DNA of 64,000 bases from Trichomonas vaginalis G3 (Eukaryota > Parabasalia > Trichomonadida > Trichomonadidae): assembly GCF_026262505.1 (NCBI RefSeq), contig NC_067205.1, positions 15,438,001 through 15,502,000 of the forward strand. Direction: 5' to 3'. A model generated the notes under the pieces. It was not told the origin of the DNA. It did no database searches and was given only the letters and a program-made list of their open reading frames with translations. Of this stretch, positions 63,801 to 64,000 are shown one piece after another (the first letter of the stretch is position 1; every line of letters begins with the position of its first letter). The translations under genes were made by a program, and so were the position numbers.

Positions 63801-64000
63801 CAAAAATATTCTGCAAGATTACAGTGATCCTCCTAACATGGAGAGCGCCAAGCTTTCAGTGCTTCCAATCATCAATGAATCAATTCAATTGGCCCAAAAC
63901 ATTGTGAAATATGCTTCAGACAAAATGGATATATTCGAAAAGAGTGATGCCGTTATCCTTTTGGATTCAAGTTCAACAATCAATGAGACACAAAGAGCTC
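51874..64000 (+). CDS. Giant midasin-like AAA+/VWA protein (3' end outside window)
   Basis: An unbroken frame of at least 4,042 codons from ATG 51874 (an upstream stop at 51784 and no other ATG between). Six AAA+ modules: AAA1 GPTGTGKT (37-44) with DELNLA (102); AAA2 GEVNSGKT (310) with LLLDN (388); AAA3 TGYGKT (~590) with DELNLA (654); AAA4 degenerate (GPSGYKEF, 902; no Walker B); AAA5 GANGVGKS (1251) with FEELNQA (1327); AAA6 GKTATGKS (1531) with LLLDG (1664). Then a mostly helical region (~1800-3050), beta-rich repeats (~3070-3560), helical TPR-like sequence, a Glu/Thr/Lys-rich tether (~3905-3950) and the start of a VWA domain with MIDAS motif DSSST (4031-4035). Six AAA modules plus a C-terminal VWA is midasin/Rea1 architecture. 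Midasin's N-terminal domain and long D/E tract are absent, so it may be a paralogue with another substrate. Confidence 0.8.
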   Translation, partial: MDEIVFPKDFVQTQKAVQRLKSIREKTLAGIPVLLNGPTGTGKTYSAKIALGDAIIFNCSQETTVDQLIGKVILQSSSTEITKFEEGPYTIAYKEGRSIILDELNLASEEILQFLEASLDQDFLVIETNNGNPHKIRRNKNFKLVATQNPAEDDYIKNRNRLSAKFLSKFSIINFDPFDSDELRIIAQSKLIDNETTQRLLEFHDSCKIKESNSYRMFTVRDIKSTIHNVSNQISLPLSIYLTYIAGFPSSERSKLEDLLKISLGIDSIPQLPRVDFDSTNYFKNRALTNALSISNFLCIQKAKPLLIVGEVNSGKTTLAKLISQDFHPKRSPPRTVICTPETTISDLIGKYTIESQKDKGIEPTIPLRWIDGPVVNSILNGDVLLLDNISNIQSQVIERLNTLIDTSYAQGSEFMINERPEKQTINIHPDFRIIATASYETIKQMSPALINRFSIVFLDDQFKLDNEDSQIFFEYISKRIPDIASELINLDFKSNDKFVKIIECANSFVKLHQRFPDLPGHDIIQFLINVLIGDEYASISERFIDTVISNIKNDSPTFHFNESPKLRKFIATIVSLFYIGKHVVVQSQTGYGKTSAAEALGYILDKKVIKVSFNSETQIGELFGNAVVTGGGFQVKKGPIAEAISNGCIFVADELNLAELNVLKSLRLAVDCNGGDELELPNNEGTKKVHQNYFFIGCQNDISMFGRKRLPGELTSKIVMIEYPLLDEQDLQGVLKSIISEMSENIIDINLMNYLQNLSTLMMNIRKSELLKSKPWSFREVRRFLRRNISFRENKTLTPHHHAAFQLLSVHDDEKLLEIIRVVSIAFNLSPEQEQQLITDMKSNVQVEFIENSPNCILRKGTVEITAPKPDVDINIELNQVWETYFNMKIIDSQEPILLVGPSGYKEFIAKHTSNNQKCVTLNKDSTTSSLIGNIILTDRKSVIASLMDILSRIGNNITIFDRANTIKKKIFAQKFEISEFESLINDLMQLSSMHNVIEQIKRNILEAIQQENDESTFLSYYTTVFTPGLITSAILQQNTLILKNFSHPSVAVTERLNELFAINPELTLNEDFTNTIIPSENPTIKITSDKFRVIATCTVDEKNKLSDAMLSRMTIVKTKEYKNEDFKYILNESYIEYISDQESNYTTNQKIVINRLCERISKIEKDTSPFTIFSMALYCYNIINIKPACGPLQTPLIFKEGKVICSNLFSIPDRRTENRKGIVFTESIQKMTESLFISAVIKYPTVVQGANGVGKSHVIKYLASVFNADVLTITISNLTTIENVFGHNELSQTENGTSFGFKPSAFLDKITNNSNTGRPIWIVFEELNQASNSLLEALAQVFDPESNTVTLPNGDIVQKVDYMVFGLTSKQLINDTIMKQAIVYKQDDYQEKEFVTICQEIANNKNMKYAVNDFPQALYKLKIQQKDNQSQIPITIRTFKLYLKLIKSLPNSTKMIQSKFLNIPMDKTDSEIKIGIESNKMMINGKRFKYHIDDIRTKCLVQNLTSSQKELFLILNSIISQPIPLIVQGKTATGKSHAVQLFAEAAGKEVTVLQLNADTSDSIIFGGYRPLSELKPKQRSEILGEIKQINPDIQVTGWTPSALKAVCKKLELELDSHGEDDQKKINNLIRRITNDCQFYNMIEKYDSVIVSAMKSGKWLLLDGIEACPSNIFDRIISLLSPKPKLNLYEHGSNNIIEAHKDFRIIMTYNPFDALHKGNISQSVLSRCFIYNLQLIDESFISSFIVLYGQLVSAERSIFASEEEMVQTIARISNTHLLQKGSKFGEFTIIDGRTLIKIAKSLISFVPLNEEKILNALYANYGRGLSIQEDHKEEIINQFNTKVDEKYMKQIPTKSVVKSTEIKNLIESLQNFKRSQTLNIEFILSHLNIIEFGELEQLKPVVNKIISDQKIYRSNMNFYRDVMVLISDFISFITCNNAEIIKNKTVETVNANEFPQIDLFKSRSKAIIYLLENRIFNFELKYSALDLRLIGELMMENNVNKLISILIKSPTIGVEFFKKGTFFEIVAEYLMFLRSNGPFWMIGTGDAVQKNGITFEFENNVLKKVHDKSTQYEVENTQNSLLEILIQITGHEIQIESELDNECIDYDFINSIMQDSNSIIYTSIFNDIRSMKGFLRDFYAEAFNISCDIIFKQNYRLFSDWSAILKYIATISKQNHISLTSEFWNKIAKSHPQIVTAIINFNLKQFQNSPILCDFQSRLEKINLEIDDSENSSIQRRKRQLQKINEYINKKEPHYEVLKWFIDKGIFSTNISSTILALMIDYAKIEIYIPKKFNINEFGSLYIDSENNEQTDWFFYIAKHSYIIYLINQLKQTKSLYAIRELMKHYTQLKSKFMKLYKLDQEILSEIQQSSTKELFEGLSSYPELFDYEALSDKFDIMIDLEKANSPNWKNTIEKVLEIVPPSVPILYPTLNDDTFQLFIEFAPKIFKGDKDWPVLQNILKKQNPKSFSELCEIIDDNVEDDELILLKSICKNRNEQFQIRLYDLELFKANRKEYLPLQTLLFEKCKETESFLDISDNKITIGLVISRLYSNLTLVQLNGDGNSKAIKNFISPLYKSASKLLFQIMDIAEDSNIDNIFNTFNWNKEIDEDDIHDLSKTAKFQMPYFYQGFVHSKTKEIVYLSQEQLPDFIDSSLKRIKELFDFIKNFKNGQDNLASTLINGCLVTIEKFVENRKYQQLSEIVGEFYRYLVRNFDIEIINELYHKPKSEESDMLRKLFSTVFWNPIGTFGFYVNNEYNKKLHELQSDIESNDEELNSINQIDFITQFDTCLNNDKTQFMNKINETKLDRTIMQYWMVYSSHLLSFCNNLPTIDYLENTDEYDFSLSEFIKLCDQKLEYANSISREFVVLIKKNKDQDYFEYIDEESNQHKIKCQKEIVAIKASDTFQFDDKLYEVKTIEIPIYKEAIQIDKFDYKKFIEIQNKLKNSLKNNKESIIPNIGVIKVLFGSKNSNEFRSFLEKFNNNCNNYDFLSELKQFGKPKFSFDKNENLKNTSNFLEELNSYANKIETLMNDKTDNSKDIIKIEEIQKIKITSNPFSYPELSEKDFKFNFNKINKANLFMPAIIVDNDNIQCTFADIDISLMNISQIELTPFVFAIPIIGHVEKYKINLHQDKECYFDLEFEKDKIKLSVSINSLPKQIPEIGAILQIYDISIPIRIKFSYRDVKLFIMSENNTFIEDKVHDCYMINKPVMFKDERIKLSITDEEGTPIEHSLCFTKFTGSKQIEPPTLNYNNCISQISFNRPIDVNMSINADIESFSSQKISMKTELIERYISLNLYNLSLTEFDDKEFTYAGNLACTYYILFSTYNEFDEDELTIQFVPQSENLLINVINDDGSSNTSLFKSKTIGNKIEKIVTFNMHFKDWQTDLSQIIVRASFAKGFGSIQKVINVIPCFVNIDKSKFRYRIPEKRREYPSPKCNAKIIDLESNAQCIIHINQAIQYQKFCIVTPFCYHEEYKIPNWNIEIKYNENSKQVFIPTDAKKYIEYFVILENSSYGVRKDQIQPGWNIICCRLSGSQNSNQNKNHYPIDPKFDGCWFPFSIDFEKIKKIISNHNNIHKLVAQLMIFINEQTKTLFNGLKQGKVDIEKKINIVIDIFARKIKDIQEKGNHFFKIFDYQSAIYEAHSIIQPPIMQYDNQKLNDIDHQFKCAIANKIIGLSAENQFKAIKRIVLNSNENLENEFLESLEAFKNYEDKEEINSFIKEIIEKAYLQFLNSIVGEFSQDSAFKYIAVQENNVNGINEFKREKINHFLLHSTRNESISSINAALAVIPAEQTLENIDIILENSYQLCMNLPLYILSILENNATIDNAKKIFNYLNAINEWITKIDHNNPFKPKTEKFKSYFNLMNEILFDNSGSSFENYILPKTIRPKSKQIWSLENTILFSETIEIEETIEETSKETIEKAKVQINKEIETKETGDGTKTRVVSELQTNEVQKWILDMMSNPSNDIKVCFSKNILQDYSDPPNMESAKLSVLPIINESIQLAQNIVKYASDKMDIFEKSDAVILLDSSSTINETQRA

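Noticed and set aside
51874..64000. Dynein heavy chain or RNF213 as identity of the giant AAA protein
   Set aside because: There is no dynein stalk or microtubule-binding region and no RING; the DELNLA Walker B strings and the C-terminal MIDAS motif favour the midasin group.

Overview
The window reads as nuclear DNA of a parabasalid protist of the trichomonad type (Trichomonas/Tritrichomonas-like). The basis is AT-rich, intron-free genes, short intergenic gaps, initiator-like TCATTATT boxes just before histone start codons, an enkurin gene (flagellate), trichomonad-style surface proteins, and above all large Maverick/Polinton virus-like transposons. Species cannot be fixed from the sequence alone.

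Layout. 1-2.2 kb is the right-hand part of one Maverick: the C-terminal half of a double jelly-roll-type capsid protein plus three small genes. 2.2-23.2 kb is gene-poor and transposon-rich. It holds a TTAA-bounded element interrupted by a hAT-like MITE whose empty site is visible in a second copy near 20.5 kb, a broken sulfatase/phosphotransferase-like membrane protein, a broken glycine-rich surface protein, a broken subtilisin-like surface protein with a long Thr/Pro stalk, a 2.75-kb element with 68-bp inverted repeats and 10-bp target duplication packed with stem-loops, a small secreted coiled-coil protein, and a TA-flanked MITE. 23.5-32.7 kb is a compact run of intact host genes: a Rab GTPase, enkurin, an ABCD-type half ABC transporter, a beta-helix (Pmp-like) surface protein, an M28/ERMP1-type peptidase, and a divergent histone H3/H4 pair.

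33,068-51,699 is a complete Maverick of 18,632 bp with 138-bp terminal inverted repeats and a perfect 6-bp target duplication (ACTGTC). Its plus-strand half is morphogenetic: two membrane-active-looking small proteins, major capsid protein, packaging ATPase, further virion-type proteins and a fibre with a phage-tail collar-like tip. Its minus-strand half is for replication and integration: a primase-helicase, a retroviral-type integrase and a protein-primed family B DNA polymerase with an HNH-like insert. The primase-helicase gene is bracketed by inverted, iteron-rich repeat blocks and looks like a separately acquired replication cassette. Most of the large genes carry frameshifts, so this copy is decaying. 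Neighbouring host genes are intact, including one open frame of more than 4,040 codons.

51,874-64,000 (running off the edge) encodes a giant midasin-like protein: six tandem AAA+ modules, a helical linker, a beta-rich region and the start of a C-terminal VWA/MIDAS domain. The Maverick landed between histone H4 and this gene, 168 bp upstream of its start codon.
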